Position numbers and translations under genes: made by a program. A stretch of 64,000 bases of DNA, taken from the NCBI GenBank assembly GCA_024231975.1, contig JAAEQB010000097.1, positions 1 through 64,000 on the forward strand, read 5' to 3'. Positions 16,488 through 25,649 of this stretch are shown piece after piece. Each line of letters opens with the position of its first letter. Position 1 is the stretch's first letter. Origin of the DNA: Allobosea sp. Its GTDB lineage: Bacteria > Pseudomonadota > Alphaproteobacteria > Rhizobiales > Beijerinckiaceae. The notes beneath the pieces were generated by a model. It was not told the DNA's origin. It was given only the letters and a program-made list of their open reading frames with translations, and made no database searches.

Positions 16488-17363
16488 GTGCAGCTTCAAC
16501 GAACGGCTCGGATATTGCCGCTGCTTGCGCCGGTGCACCTGCTCATCCTGAGCGTGATCGTGCTGCCGTCGCTCTATGTCATCTGGCTGAGCCTGAACAC
16601 GTCGAGCTTCGGCCAGGCGCCGAGCTTCGTCGGCCTGCAGAACTACTGGCGCGTCCTGACCGACCCCGCCTTCCACGGCGCGCTCTGGAACACCGTCGTC
16701 CTCGTCGTCGTGGCCGTGCATCTGGAGCTCGCAATCGGCCTCGGCATGGCCCTGCTCTTCGCCAGCGGCCTGCCGTTCCGGCGCTTCCTGCTGGTTGCCG
16801 TGCTCGCGCCCTATGCCGTCAGCGAAGTCACCGCCGTCGTGATGTGGCGCTTCCTCTTCGATCCCGATGCAGGTCCAATTACGCTGGCCTTGCACGCATT
16901 GGGCCTGCCGACGCTCGACTGGTCGTTCGAGCCCTCGCACGCCATGATCCTGATCGGCCTGCTGACGATCTGGCTGCACCTGCCCTTCACCTTCGTCATC
17001 GTCTACGCCGCGCGCCTCGCCATTCCCGCCGAGCTCTACGAAGCCTCGCGGATCGACGGCGCGACGCGTTGGCAGGCTTTCCGGCGCGTGACGCTGCCGC
17101 TGCTCGCCCCGGCCATGCTGATCGCGCTGCTGTTCCGCTACATCTTCGCCTTCCGCCTGTTCTCCGAGGCGTGGCTGCTGACCAAGGGCGGGCCGGCGCG
17201 CTCGACCGAGGTCGTGGCGATCTACCTCTATCAGGAGGCCTTCAGCTTCAACGCTTTCGGCCCGGCCGCCGCCACCGCCTGGATCATGGTGCTGGCATCG
17301 CTGCTGCTCGCCGGCGCCTATGTCCTGCTGCTCAGGCGCGGAGGCGTGGCCCATGCGCACTGA
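16488..17363 (+). CDS. Carbohydrate ABC transporter permease, MalF/UgpA type (block A)
   Basis: A 291-residue inner-membrane protein with six predicted segments and the CUT1 EAA loop LYEASRIDGATRWQAFRRV at about residues 185-203. Start is GTG at 16488 with GGAGG just upstream. It overlaps the second permease by 11 bp. With that permease and the binding protein it forms an importer that lacks its own ATPase gene; the nearest CUT1 ATPase is at 24460. Confidence 0.85.
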   Translation: MQLQRTARILPLLAPVHLLILSVIVLPSLYVIWLSLNTSSFGQAPSFVGLQNYWRVLTDPAFHGALWNTVVLVVVAVHLELAIGLGMALLFASGLPFRRFLLVAVLAPYAVSEVTAVVMWRFLFDPDAGPITLALHALGLPTLDWSFEPSHAMILIGLLTIWLHLPFTFVIVYAARLAIPAELYEASRIDGATRWQAFRRVTLPLLAPAMLIALLFRYIFAFRLFSEAWLLTKGGPARSTEVVAIYLYQEAFSFNAFGPAAATAWIMVLASLLLAGAYVLLLRRGGVAHAH

Positions 17364-18186
17364 GCGCCTCCTGATCGGGGCGGGCAAAGGGCTCGCCGTC
17401 GCAGCGATCCTGTTCTGGTCGCTGTTCCCGATCCTGTTCATCGCGCTGTCGTCGCTGAAGCCGGGCCAGGACATTTTCGCCGTGCCGCCGAAATGGCTGT
17501 TCACGCCGACCGTCAAGCACTACGCCGAGCTCTGGCGCTCCTGGGGCGTCTTTTTCGATGGCCTGCTCAACAGCCTGCTGATCACCGCAGGCGCGACGCT
17601 GCTCGCCATCATCGCCAGCGCCTGCGCCGGCTATGTCTACTCACGCAATTCCGGGCGCTGGCTCGGCGCAAGCCTGCTCGGGCTCATCATCGTCAGGCTG
17701 ATCCCGCCGATCGTGGTGACACTGCCGCTCTTCCCGATCGTGAACTGGCTCGGGCTCAGCGACACCCATCTCGTCCTGATCCTGCTCTACGCCACCTTCT
17801 TCGTCTCGCTCGGAACGGTGCTGATGCGCACCTTCATGGACCAGATCCCCCGCGAGCTCGACGAGGCCGCTGCGATCGACGGGGCCAGCCGCCTGACCAT
17901 CCTGCGCAAGGTCATCGCGCCGCTGGCGATGCCGGGCGTACTCGCGGTCGCCGTCTTCGTGATCGTCTTCTCCTGGAACGAGTTCCTCTTCGCCTTCATC
18001 TTCACCGCGACCAAGGCAAAGACCGCCCCCCTCGTCATCTCCGAGATGATCGGCTCCATCGACGGCGTCGACTGGGGGATCCTCTTCGCGGCCGCGACGG
18101 TGCAGCTCGTGCCCGTCCTTCTCTTCGTCGTCTTCATGAACCGCTACCTCGTGGCCGGCCTCACCGCCGGCTCGACGAAGGGGTAG
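17353..18186 (+). CDS. Carbohydrate ABC transporter permease, MalG/UgpE type (block A)
   Basis: A 277-residue permease with six predicted membrane segments and the EAA loop LDEAAAIDGASRLTILRKV near residue 170. The start ATG at 17353 lies inside the end of the first permease gene, giving tight coupling. It pairs with that permease as the second half of the channel. Confidence 0.85.
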   Translation: MRTERLLIGAGKGLAVAAILFWSLFPILFIALSSLKPGQDIFAVPPKWLFTPTVKHYAELWRSWGVFFDGLLNSLLITAGATLLAIIASACAGYVYSRNSGRWLGASLLGLIIVRLIPPIVVTLPLFPIVNWLGLSDTHLVLILLYATFFVSLGTVLMRTFMDQIPRELDEAAAIDGASRLTILRKVIAPLAMPGVLAVAVFVIVFSWNEFLFAFIFTATKAKTAPLVISEMIGSIDGVDWGILFAAATVQLVPVLLFVVFMNRYLVAGLTAGSTKG

Positions 18187-18214
18187 CCAACCACAAAGAA
18201 AGAGGGAGGAAGCC

Positions 18215-19510
18215 ATGTCGAACAAGCCTGAAGCCAAGCTGACCCGCCGCGCCTTCGTCGCCGGTTCTGCGGGCGTAGCGGCTACTCTTGCGATCGGGCC
18301 AGCACGCGCCGCGAGCAAGACACTGAACGTGCTCAGCCACAAGGTCCACCAGACCGTCCTCGGCAGCGGCGACGGCGATCTGATGGCCGGCTGGCGCAAG
18401 GCCAACGATGCCGAGATCGCCTTCACCACCTTCGACTCCAATCCGCTGCAGGATCGTCTCTTCCGCGAAGCCAGCCTGAAGGAGACCGAATACGGCGTCG
18501 GCTACCTCATCGACAATCGGCCGACCTCGCAGATCGCGGCGTTGTTCGAGCCGCTCGGCCCCTATCAAGACAAGGAGGCGATCGAGGACTTCGCCGACAT
18601 CGCGCCGGGCCTTGTCCAGGGCATGACCGTCGATGGCAAGCTGATCGGCATTCCGGTCCGGCATGCGACGCAAGGGCTGTTCTACAACGAAGCGCTGCTG
18701 GAAGAGGCCGGCATCTCGGCCCCGCCGACGACGCTGGAAGAGCTGATCGAGCAGGCCAAGAAGACGAGCTTGACCTCGAAGGCCGGCACGCCGGTCACCG
18801 GCATGGTGCTGGCGAGCGACCTCGCCGTCTTCCCGGTGATGTTCGCCCGCGCCTATGGCGGCGACTTCATCAGCCCCGACCTCAAGCTGGTGCCGAACCG
18901 CGAGGCGCTGGAGCAGGGGCTCGCCGCGCTGCGCGGCATGTTCGAGGCCGGCAGCCTGCCGCGCAGCTACGCCACCACCAAGAACGACGACCAGGTCACC
19001 TGGCTGCAGCAGGGCCGCGCCGCCTTCACCGTGCTGCCCTTCGCCCGCGGCGCGCAGCTCAACAACCCCGAGCAGAGCAAGTTCCCCGGCAAGATCAAGG
19101 CGGTCGAGTTCCCCGGCTCTGCCGCGATCAAAGGCAAGGTGCCGATGGCTTCGGTCGTCGAGGCCTGGGCGATGGCGGTCCCGAAGAACGCCAGGGACAA
19201 GGCACTGGCCTGGAGCTTCATCAAGGAAGTCTCCAGCAAGCGCGTGACGCTCGGCATGGCGATCAACGGCAATGGCCCGGTCCGTGTCTCGACCTACGCC
19301 GATGAGGGCCTGAAGGCGAAGAACCCGCTCGCCGCCGTCGAGGCCAAGGTGCTGGCGACGGCGCGCGGCGCCTTCCCGCCCTTCCCGGAGGCTGCGCGCG
19401 CCCAGGCGACCTTCCTCGAGGAAGTCCAGCTCGCCGTGCTCGGCCGCAAGCCGGTCAAGGATGCCGTCTCCGCCATCATCGAACGCGTCAAGCCGATGAT
19501 GCCCGCCTGA
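18215..19510 (+). CDS. ABC transporter substrate-binding protein, CUT1 type, Tat-exported (block A)
   Basis: The 431-residue protein begins with a twin-arginine signal (LTRRAFVAGSAG then ARAAS, cleavage near 32), so it is probably exported folded. The mature part is a family 1 solute-binding protein (FYNEALLEEAGI, tract with GDFISPDLKLV). GAGGGAGGAAGCC before the ATG is a strong ribosome-binding site. A stem-loop follows the gene, as often seen after highly expressed binding-protein genes. The ligand is inferred to be a pentitol or related sugar alcohol from the neighbouring enzymes. Confidence 0.82.
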   Translation: MSNKPEAKLTRRAFVAGSAGVAATLAIGPARAASKTLNVLSHKVHQTVLGSGDGDLMAGWRKANDAEIAFTTFDSNPLQDRLFREASLKETEYGVGYLIDNRPTSQIAALFEPLGPYQDKEAIEDFADIAPGLVQGMTVDGKLIGIPVRHATQGLFYNEALLEEAGISAPPTTLEELIEQAKKTSLTSKAGTPVTGMVLASDLAVFPVMFARAYGGDFISPDLKLVPNREALEQGLAALRGMFEAGSLPRSYATTKNDDQVTWLQQGRAAFTVLPFARGAQLNNPEQSKFPGKIKAVEFPGSAAIKGKVPMASVVEAWAMAVPKNARDKALAWSFIKEVSSKRVTLGMAINGNGPVRVSTYADEGLKAKNPLAAVEAKVLATARGAFPPFPEAARAQATFLEEVQLAVLGRKPVKDAVSAIIERVKPMMPA

Positions 19511-19522
19511 CCGTCGGATCGC

Positions 19523-19547
19523 GCCGCGGAGCCAATCGCCCCGCGGC
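19523..19547 (+). terminator. Intra-operon stem-loop after block A binding-protein gene
   Basis: Arms GCCGCGG (19523-19529) and CCGCGGC (19541-19547) with an 11-nt loop, no U-run. It could protect the upstream mRNA or attenuate transcription into the enzyme genes. Confidence 0.45.
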
Positions 19548-19583
19548 CCTCAGACCATCGCTGCACCAAAGAGGATTTTCGTC

Positions 19584-21023
19584 ATGTCGACCGCAACGCC
19601 CCGCTTCATCGAGGAGCCGGCGCGCTCCATCCCCGTCTCGACCGAGTACGACGTGCTCGTCGTCGGCGGTGGTCCCTCGGGCCTGACGGCAGCGCTGGCG
19701 GCGGCCGAAGACGGGTTGCGCGTCGGACTGATCGAAAGCCGCAGCTTCGTCGGCGGCAACATGACGATCGGCCTGCCGGTGCTCGGCTTCCTCGGCCAGA
19801 AGGGCAACCAGATCATTGACGGGCTGCCGCAGAAGTTCATCGAGCGGCTGCGTCGGGAACGCCAGGGAGCGAGCGAGCACCGGCCCTGCCCGCTCCATAT
19901 GGGCATCACATTGGTCGAGCCCGAGGCGGTGAAGACGGTGGCGCTCGAAATGCTGACGGAAGCCGGCGTCGATGTGCTGTTCTACACCTTCTTCGCCGGC
20001 GCACTGGTCGAGAACGACACGATCCGCGGCGTCGTCACCGAGAGCAAGAGCGGCCGTACCGCCATCCTCGCCAAGATCGTGATCGACTGCAGCGGCGATG
20101 CCGATGTCGCCTACAGCGCCGGGGTGCCGACCGAGAAGGGCAATGCCGACGGCGGCATGCAGCCGCCGACCCTGATGTTCTGCCTCGCCGGCGTCGATAC
20201 CGATGCGCTCAGGCTCTCGATCGCCAATGCCCCGCCGGCGGCGCGCACCTATCTCACCGACTTCATCCCGGCCGAGTATTTCGGCCAGAACCACCAGTTC
20301 ATCGTCGTCGGCATGCGCGAACTGATGGCCAAGGCCAAGGCCGAGCGCGGCCTGCAGATCCCGAACGAACGGACGATCATCATCACCGGCCTGAAGAAGG
20401 GCGAGGTCTGGATCAACATGACCCGGGTCAAGGGCACCGACGGCACCGACGCCCGCAGCCTGACCAAGGGCGAGATCGAGGGCCGCGCCCAGATCGACGA
20501 CATCGTCACCTATCTCGTCAACTACGTGCCTGGCTTCGAGAAGGCCTATTTCACCAAGACGGCGCCCTTCCTCGGCATCCGCGAGACCCGCCGCATCCTC
20601 GGCCAGTATGTGATGACGCAGGAGGACGTGCTGGCCTGCAAGCATTTCGACGATGCGATCGCGGTTGCGAGCTATCCGATCGACATCCACCGCCCGGCCG
20701 ACGATGGCTGCACGCTGATCTGGTGCGGCGACTGCTACGACATCCCCTATCGCTCGCTGGTGCCGCAGAAGATCGGCAATCTCCTGGTCGCCGGGCGCAG
20801 CATCTCGGCGACGCATGAGGCGATGGGCGCGATCCGCGTCATGGCGACCTGCATGGCGATGGGCGAGGCGGCGGGGCGTGCCGCCAAGATCTCGGTGCGA
20901 GGCAACCGCGCGCCGGCCGAGATCGACATCGAGGAATTGCGCCGCCAGCAGCTCGAACACGGCGTCTATCTGCGCAACCCGGACGGCACCCGCGCCGGGC
21001 CGCCGAACCGCGTAGCCGCCTGA
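19584..21023 (+). CDS. FAD-dependent oxidoreductase (PF12831-like), block A
   Basis: The 479-residue enzyme has an N-terminal FAD motif VLVVGGGPSGLTAALAAA (residues 25-42), ESRSFVGGNMT soon after and a late ATG-like motif NLLVAGRSISATHEAMGAIRVM. This pattern fits the FAD_oxidored family found in sugar and polyol operons. The reaction is not known; oxidation of the imported polyol or its product is the simplest idea. It is followed by the pentulose kinase gene one base later. Confidence 0.75.
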   Translation: MSTATPRFIEEPARSIPVSTEYDVLVVGGGPSGLTAALAAAEDGLRVGLIESRSFVGGNMTIGLPVLGFLGQKGNQIIDGLPQKFIERLRRERQGASEHRPCPLHMGITLVEPEAVKTVALEMLTEAGVDVLFYTFFAGALVENDTIRGVVTESKSGRTAILAKIVIDCSGDADVAYSAGVPTEKGNADGGMQPPTLMFCLAGVDTDALRLSIANAPPAARTYLTDFIPAEYFGQNHQFIVVGMRELMAKAKAERGLQIPNERTIIITGLKKGEVWINMTRVKGTDGTDARSLTKGEIEGRAQIDDIVTYLVNYVPGFEKAYFTKTAPFLGIRETRRILGQYVMTQEDVLACKHFDDAIAVASYPIDIHRPADDGCTLIWCGDCYDIPYRSLVPQKIGNLLVAGRSISATHEAMGAIRVMATCMAMGEAAGRAAKISVRGNRAPAEIDIEELRRQQLEHGVYLRNPDGTRAGPPNRVAA

Positions 21024-21024
21024 G

Positions 21025-22680
21025 ATGGCCGCGCATTTCATCGGCATCGATGTCGGCACCGGCAGCGCCCGGGCCGGCATCTTCGACCGGGCCGGACGCA
21101 TGCTGGCGAGCGCCAAGCGCGACATCGCGCTCTATCGAGACGGGCCTGATATCGCCGAGCAGTCGAGCCAGGATATCTGGCAGGCGGTTTGCGCCAGCGT
21201 GCGCGAGGCAATGGCGCAGGCGGTACTGGCGCCGGAGTCGGTGGCCGGCATCGGTTTCGATGCGACCTGCTCGCTGGTCGTGCTCGGGCCGGGCGGAGCG
21301 CCCCTCCCCGTCGGCCCGCATGGCAAAGCCAATCGCGACATCATCGTCTGGATGGACCATCGGGCGATCGGCCACGCCGAGCGCATCAACGCGACGCGCC
21401 ATCCGGTGCTCGCCTATGTCGGCGGCACGATCTCGCCGGAGATGGAGACGCCGAAGCTGCTCTGGCTCAAGGAGAACCTGCCCGCCAGCTACGCCGCCGC
21501 CTGGCAGTTCTTCGACCTGCCGGATTTCCTGACCTGGCGCGCCAGCGGTTCGCTGGCGCGCTCGACCTGCACCGTGACCTGCAAATGGACCTATCTCGCC
21601 CATGAAGGGCGCTGGGATGCGGATTACTTCCGGCAGATCGGCCTGGCCGACCTGGCTGATGACGGCTTTACCCGCATCGGCACCGACATCGTTCCGGGCG
21701 GCACCGCCCTCGCCAACGGGCTGACCGAACAGGCCGCCGCGGAGCTGGGCCTGAAGCCCGGCACCGCCGTCGCCGCCGGGTTGATCGACGCCCATGCCGG
21801 GGGCATCGGCTCGGTCGGCGTCCGCTCGCCGCATGGCAGCGCCCTCACCCGCCTGGCCTATGTCTTCGGCACTTCGGCCTGCACCATGGCGAGCAGCCAT
21901 GAGCCGATCTTCATCCCCGGCGTCTGGGGGCCTTACTTTGCCGCAATGGTTCCCGGCCTCTGGCTCAATGAAGGCGGACAATCAGGAGCCGGCGCCGCCA
22001 TCGAACAGTTGCTCGGTCTCCATCCGGCTACGCCCGAAGCGGAGCGCCGCGCCGAAGCCGAAGGGCTCTCGCTGCCCGACTGGCTCGCTGTACAGGCAAC
22101 GCAGCGCAGCGCCGGACCATCGGACGCCGCTCGCCTCGCAGGCGAGCTGATCATCGTGCCCGATTTCCTCGGCAATCGCTCGCCTCATGCCGACCCGCAT
22201 GCGCGGGCCGTGATCGCCGGGCTCGGCATGGAATGCGATCTCGATAATCTCGTCGCGCTCTATGTCGCCGGGCTCACCGGTATCGGCTACGGCCTGCGCC
22301 AGATCATCGATGCCAGCCGGGCGGAGGGCGCCTGCATCGAAGCGATCGTGCTCAGCGGCGGCGCGGGACGGCAGCCCCTGATCCGGCAGCTGCTGGCGGA
22401 TTGTTCCGGGCTGCCGCTACTCGCGCCAGACGAGGTCGATCCCGTCCTGCTCGGCTCGGCCATGCTCGCGGCCGCGGCGGCGAACGCCTTCCCGGACCTT
22501 GCCACCGCCATGACCGGAATGGCGCCCGGCGCCACCGTCTTCACGCCGGCCGAGGGCGAGCTCGCCGCCCTCCATGCAAGGCGCCTTGCCGCCTTCGAAA
22601 CGCTGCAGGTGGCTGCGCGCAAGGCGCGCGACCTCATGCAGCCCGCCCGGATGCAAGCCGTATCGGAGACGCCGACATGA
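21025..22680 (+). CDS. FGGY-family pentulose kinase (D-ribulokinase-like)
   Basis: The 551-residue kinase has the FGGY start FIGIDVGTGSARAGIFD, IVWMDHRA and FDLPDFLTWRASGS in domain I, and the ATP-domain strand IVLSGGAGRQPLIRQLLAD near residue 440. Length and motifs fit the longer ribulokinase/pentulose-kinase branch rather than xylulokinase. With the SDR next to it, the likely pathway is ribitol to D-ribulose to D-ribulose 5-phosphate. It overlaps the SDR gene by ATGA. Substrate is inferred. Confidence 0.8.
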   Translation: MAAHFIGIDVGTGSARAGIFDRAGRMLASAKRDIALYRDGPDIAEQSSQDIWQAVCASVREAMAQAVLAPESVAGIGFDATCSLVVLGPGGAPLPVGPHGKANRDIIVWMDHRAIGHAERINATRHPVLAYVGGTISPEMETPKLLWLKENLPASYAAAWQFFDLPDFLTWRASGSLARSTCTVTCKWTYLAHEGRWDADYFRQIGLADLADDGFTRIGTDIVPGGTALANGLTEQAAAELGLKPGTAVAAGLIDAHAGGIGSVGVRSPHGSALTRLAYVFGTSACTMASSHEPIFIPGVWGPYFAAMVPGLWLNEGGQSGAGAAIEQLLGLHPATPEAERRAEAEGLSLPDWLAVQATQRSAGPSDAARLAGELIIVPDFLGNRSPHADPHARAVIAGLGMECDLDNLVALYVAGLTGIGYGLRQIIDASRAEGACIEAIVLSGGAGRQPLIRQLLADCSGLPLLAPDEVDPVLLGSAMLAAAAANAFPDLATAMTGMAPGATVFTPAEGELAALHARRLAAFETLQVAARKARDLMQPARMQAVSETPT

Positions 22681-23405
22681 CCCAGGACCTCACCGGAAAG
22701 ACCGCCGCGATCACCGGCGCAGCCTCTGGGATCGGCCTTGCCTGCGCGAAACGGCTGCTCGCCGCCGGTGCGCGCGTCGTCCTCGTCGATCGCGACGGCG
22801 CAGCCCTTGAACGAGCCTGCGCGCCCCTCGGGTCCGATGCCATTCCGCTCGTCAGCGACCTGACCGACCCGGCTTCGGTCACCGGCATGCTGCCGCAAAT
22901 CCTCGACAAGGCAGGCCCGCTCGACATCTTCCATGCCAATGCCGGCGCCTATGTCGGCGGGCCGGTCAGCGAAGGCGACCCCGACGCCTGGGATCGCATG
23001 CTGAACCTCAACGTCAACGCCGTCTTCCGCAGCATCCACGCCGTGCTGCCGCATATGATCGCGCGCAGGACCGGGGACATTCTCGTCACCAGCTCGGTCG
23101 CCGGTGTCGTTCCGGTGGTGTGGGAGCCGGTCTACACCGCCTCGAAACATGCGGTGCAGGCCTTCGTTCACACGGTGCGTCGCCAGGTGATTCCGCATGG
23201 CCTGCGCGTCGGGGCGATCCTGCCCGGCCCGGTGGTGACGGCCCTGATCGCCGACTGGCCCCAGGAAAAGCTCGAGGCAGAACGTGCCCGCGGCGGCCTG
23301 ATCGAGCCGGAGGAAGTGGCGGAAGCCGTGCACTTCATGCTGACCCGCCCGCGCAATGTCACGATCCGCGATCTCGTGATCCTACCGCAGAGCACGGATC
23401 TCTAG
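22677..23405 (+). CDS. SDR-family oxidoreductase, ribitol dehydrogenase-like
   Basis: A 242-residue classical short-chain dehydrogenase: cofactor motif TGAASGIG (residues 14-21), NANAG at about 87, catalytic Ser in TSSVAG and YTASK. The sequence resembles the SDRs of rhizobial ribitol (adonitol) catabolism, which oxidise ribitol to D-ribulose with NAD. It is the last gene of block A and is translationally coupled to the kinase gene. I am confident of the fold and moderately of the substrate. Confidence 0.75.
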   Translation: MTQDLTGKTAAITGAASGIGLACAKRLLAAGARVVLVDRDGAALERACAPLGSDAIPLVSDLTDPASVTGMLPQILDKAGPLDIFHANAGAYVGGPVSEGDPDAWDRMLNLNVNAVFRSIHAVLPHMIARRTGDILVTSSVAGVVPVVWEPVYTASKHAVQAFVHTVRRQVIPHGLRVGAILPGPVVTALIADWPQEKLEAERARGGLIEPEEVAEAVHFMLTRPRNVTIRDLVILPQSTDL

Positions 23406-23417
23406 CCGGCAGCTCTC

Positions 23418-23444
23418 AGCGCGATTTCGGAGAGGCATCGCGCT
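23418..23444 (+). terminator. Stem-loop at the end of block A
   Basis: Arms AGCGCGAT and ATCGCGCT with an 11-nt loop lie 13 bp after the SDR stop. No U-run follows on the plus strand, so it is a weak terminator candidate. Confidence 0.4.
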
Positions 23445-23448
23445 CTAA

Positions 23449-23479
23449 AATACATTTGTGTCACAAAACATTCATTTGT
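23449..23479. promoter_or_regulatory. Candidate SorC-type operator of block B
   Basis: AATACATTTGT (23449-23459) is identical to a sequence at 31548-31558 between the first SorC gene and the polyol dehydrogenase. A second CATTTGT follows exactly 20 bp later (23473-23479), two helical turns. A 13-bp palindrome TTTGTGTCACAAA (23455-23467) overlaps them. GTGTCAC-aaaa-CATTCAT (23458-23475) also weakly resembles a PHO box (about 10 of 14). The shared element suggests that SorC at 30495 controls block B. Confidence 0.4.
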
Positions 23480-23561
23480 ATGCTCCATGGCAAAACCGCT
23501 GCCCCGCATGGACGGAAGGCAGCCCGCATCTCGGCATCGGGGGCGTGTTCGGAGGGTGGTC

Positions 23562-24383
23562 ATGCGTCGGATCGTGCAAATCTCGGACACTCATCTCAGT
23601 CCGGCCAAGCAGCATTTCGCCGGCAATTGGCAGCCGCTGACGGCCTGGCTGACGACGCAGAAGCCCGATCTCGTCATCCATACCGGCGATGTCACCGTCG
23701 ATGGTGCCGATGTCGACGAGGATTTCGGCTATTGCAGCGGCCTCCTGACGGCGCTCGGCGTCCCGGTCCTCAGCGTCCCCGGCAACCATGATGTCGGCGA
23801 GGCTTATCATCCGCATCAGCCGGTCGATGCACCTCGCCTGGCGCGCTGGCGCGAGCATCTCGGGGCGGATTTCTGGAGCCATGACATCGAGGGCTGGCGC
23901 CTGATCGGACTCAACTCGATGCTGTTCGGCAGCGACGAAGCCGACGAGGCGCGCCAGCTCACCTGGCTGGATCAGCAGATCGCTGAAGCCGACGGCCGGC
24001 GCCTCGGCTGGTTCCTGCACCGGCCGCTCTTCATCGAGGCGCCCGACGAGGGCGACAAGGGCTATTGGAGCGTGCCGCCGAAACCGCGGGCGCAGTTGCT
24101 CGATCTCGTCCGCAAGCACGAGGTCGCCTTCGTCGCCAGCGGTCACCTCCACCGCGCCCACGATTTCGAGGTCGACGGCACCCGCTACATCTGGGGGCCC
24201 TCCTCAGGCTTCGTGGTCGGTCCCGAGCTGCAGCCCGGCATGGCCGGCACGACGACGCTGGGCGCCGTGACCTACGACTTCGACGGCCGGGACTACAAAG
24301 CCGCGATCCACGAGATCGCCGAGCTCCAGACGCTCTGGATCGACGACGTGATCCACGAGGTCTACCCGCCGCGCGCCGCCTGA
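23562..24383 (+). CDS. Metallophosphoesterase (calcineurin-like phosphodiesterase), block B
   Basis: The 273-residue enzyme shows all metal-site motifs of the family in order: ISDTHL (residue 6 on), HTGDV, PGNHD, FLHRP and GHLH. It has no signal peptide, so acts in the cytoplasm, presumably on an imported phosphodiester or phosphomonoester. The ATG at 23562 is chosen because GGAGGG precedes it and the catalytic DxH motif follows after six residues; the longer frame is arginine-rich. It is the first gene of block B, 76 bp before the ATPase gene. Confidence 0.78.
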   Translation: MRRIVQISDTHLSPAKQHFAGNWQPLTAWLTTQKPDLVIHTGDVTVDGADVDEDFGYCSGLLTALGVPVLSVPGNHDVGEAYHPHQPVDAPRLARWREHLGADFWSHDIEGWRLIGLNSMLFGSDEADEARQLTWLDQQIAEADGRRLGWFLHRPLFIEAPDEGDKGYWSVPPKPRAQLLDLVRKHEVAFVASGHLHRAHDFEVDGTRYIWGPSSGFVVGPELQPGMAGTTTLGAVTYDFDGRDYKAAIHEIAELQTLWIDDVIHEVYPPRAA

Positions 24384-24459
24384 GGCGGCGCTGGCCGCCC
24401 TTCGACGACGTCAAACGCAAGAAGCCCCTGACGGGCCCCCGCACAGAAAGGCGAGCGAC

Positions 24460-25647
24460 GTGGCAACGGTCACCCTGTCCTCCATCGCCAAGTCCTTCGG
24501 CACGACGCGCGTGCTCGGCGGCGTCGACCTCGACATCGCCGATGGCGAGTTCCTGACCCTGGTCGGCCCCTCCGGCTGCGGCAAGTCGACCCTGATCCGC
24601 ATCATCGCCGGCCTGGAGCATCAGGATGGCGGAGCCGTCGCGATCGGTAGCCAGCCGGTCGATCACCTGCGCCCGCATGAACGGCGCGTCGCGATGGTGT
24701 TCCAGTCCTACGCGCTCTATCCGCATATGAGCGTGCGCCAGAACATCGCGCTGCCGCTGACCATGTCGCGCCTGAAGCTCTGGCAGCGCCTGCCATTACT
24801 GCGCCAGCTCTCGGCCAAGCGCCGCGCGGTCATGCGCACCATCGAAGCCGATGTCGCGGCCGCCGCGGCACAGCTCCAGCTCGACCATCTGCTCGATCGC
24901 AAGCCGGCCCAGCTGTCCGGTGGCCAGCGCCAGCGCGTTGCGCTCGGGCGTGCCATGGTCCGCCATCCCGACGTCTTCCTGATGGACGAGCCGCTCTCCA
25001 ATCTCGACGCCAAGCTGCGCGTCCATATGCGCACCGAGCTGGCCGAGCTGCACAAGCGGCTGGGGGCGACCTTCATCTATGTCACGCACGACCAGGTCGA
25101 GGCGATGACGATGTCGGACCGCGTCGCGATGATGGATTCCGGCGCAATCCTGCAGCTCGGCACGCCCTCCCAGCTCTATGAGAAACCGGCCTCGCTCAAG
25201 GTCGCGCAGTTCATCGGCAGCCCGGCGATCAACCTCCTGCCGGCCAGTGTCGGCGCGGGCGGCCGGCTCGAACTGTTCGGCCGGCCGATGGCGCTCGCGG
25301 TGCAGCAGGCGCCAGGGCAAACCGTGACGCTCGGCGTACGCTCGGAAGCGCTCTCGCTCGTCCATGGCGAGCCCGGCGGGACAGGTCGCGCCTGGTTCTC
25401 GGCCCGTTTGCGGCGCAAGGAGAATCTCGGCTCCGAATACATCCTGCATTTCGACCTCGCCGGCCGCGACCTGCCGGGCGTGACGATGCGCACCAGCCCG
25501 GCCCAGGCCGCCGGTGTCAGCGAGGCCGCAGAGGTCACGCTCGGCTTCGACGAGGCCGCCTGCCATCTCTTCGCCGCCGATGGCGAGCGCATCGAGCCAC
25601 GCGGGCCAGGCGCCTCTACCGCTTCCGTCGTGCCGCTGAGGGCCTGA
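24460..25647 (+). CDS. ugpC: Carbohydrate ABC transporter ATP-binding protein, UgpC/MalK type
   Basis: The 395-residue CUT1 ATPase has Walker A GPSGCGKST (about residue 36), LSGGQRQR signature, LMDEPLSNLDAKLR and a C-terminal regulatory TOBE/OB region. A 25-30 residue insertion rich in Arg/Leu (LKLWQRLPLLRQLSAKRR) sits between the Q-loop and the signature, unusual for MalK proteins. Start is GTG. It is the only CUT1 ATPase in the region although three permease pairs are present (16488, 25650, 37274), so it may serve all of them, as shared ATPases of the MsmX/MsiK kind do. The symbol is a family name. Confidence 0.82.
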   Translation: MATVTLSSIAKSFGTTRVLGGVDLDIADGEFLTLVGPSGCGKSTLIRIIAGLEHQDGGAVAIGSQPVDHLRPHERRVAMVFQSYALYPHMSVRQNIALPLTMSRLKLWQRLPLLRQLSAKRRAVMRTIEADVAAAAAQLQLDHLLDRKPAQLSGGQRQRVALGRAMVRHPDVFLMDEPLSNLDAKLRVHMRTELAELHKRLGATFIYVTHDQVEAMTMSDRVAMMDSGAILQLGTPSQLYEKPASLKVAQFIGSPAINLLPASVGAGGRLELFGRPMALAVQQAPGQTVTLGVRSEALSLVHGEPGGTGRAWFSARLRRKENLGSEYILHFDLAGRDLPGVTMRTSPAQAAGVSEAAEVTLGFDEAACHLFAADGERIEPRGPGASTASVVPLRA

Positions 25648-25649
25648 GC

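Noticed and set aside
19488..21125. 545-residue minus-strand frame
   Set aside because: Antisense shadow of the FAD oxidoreductase gene.
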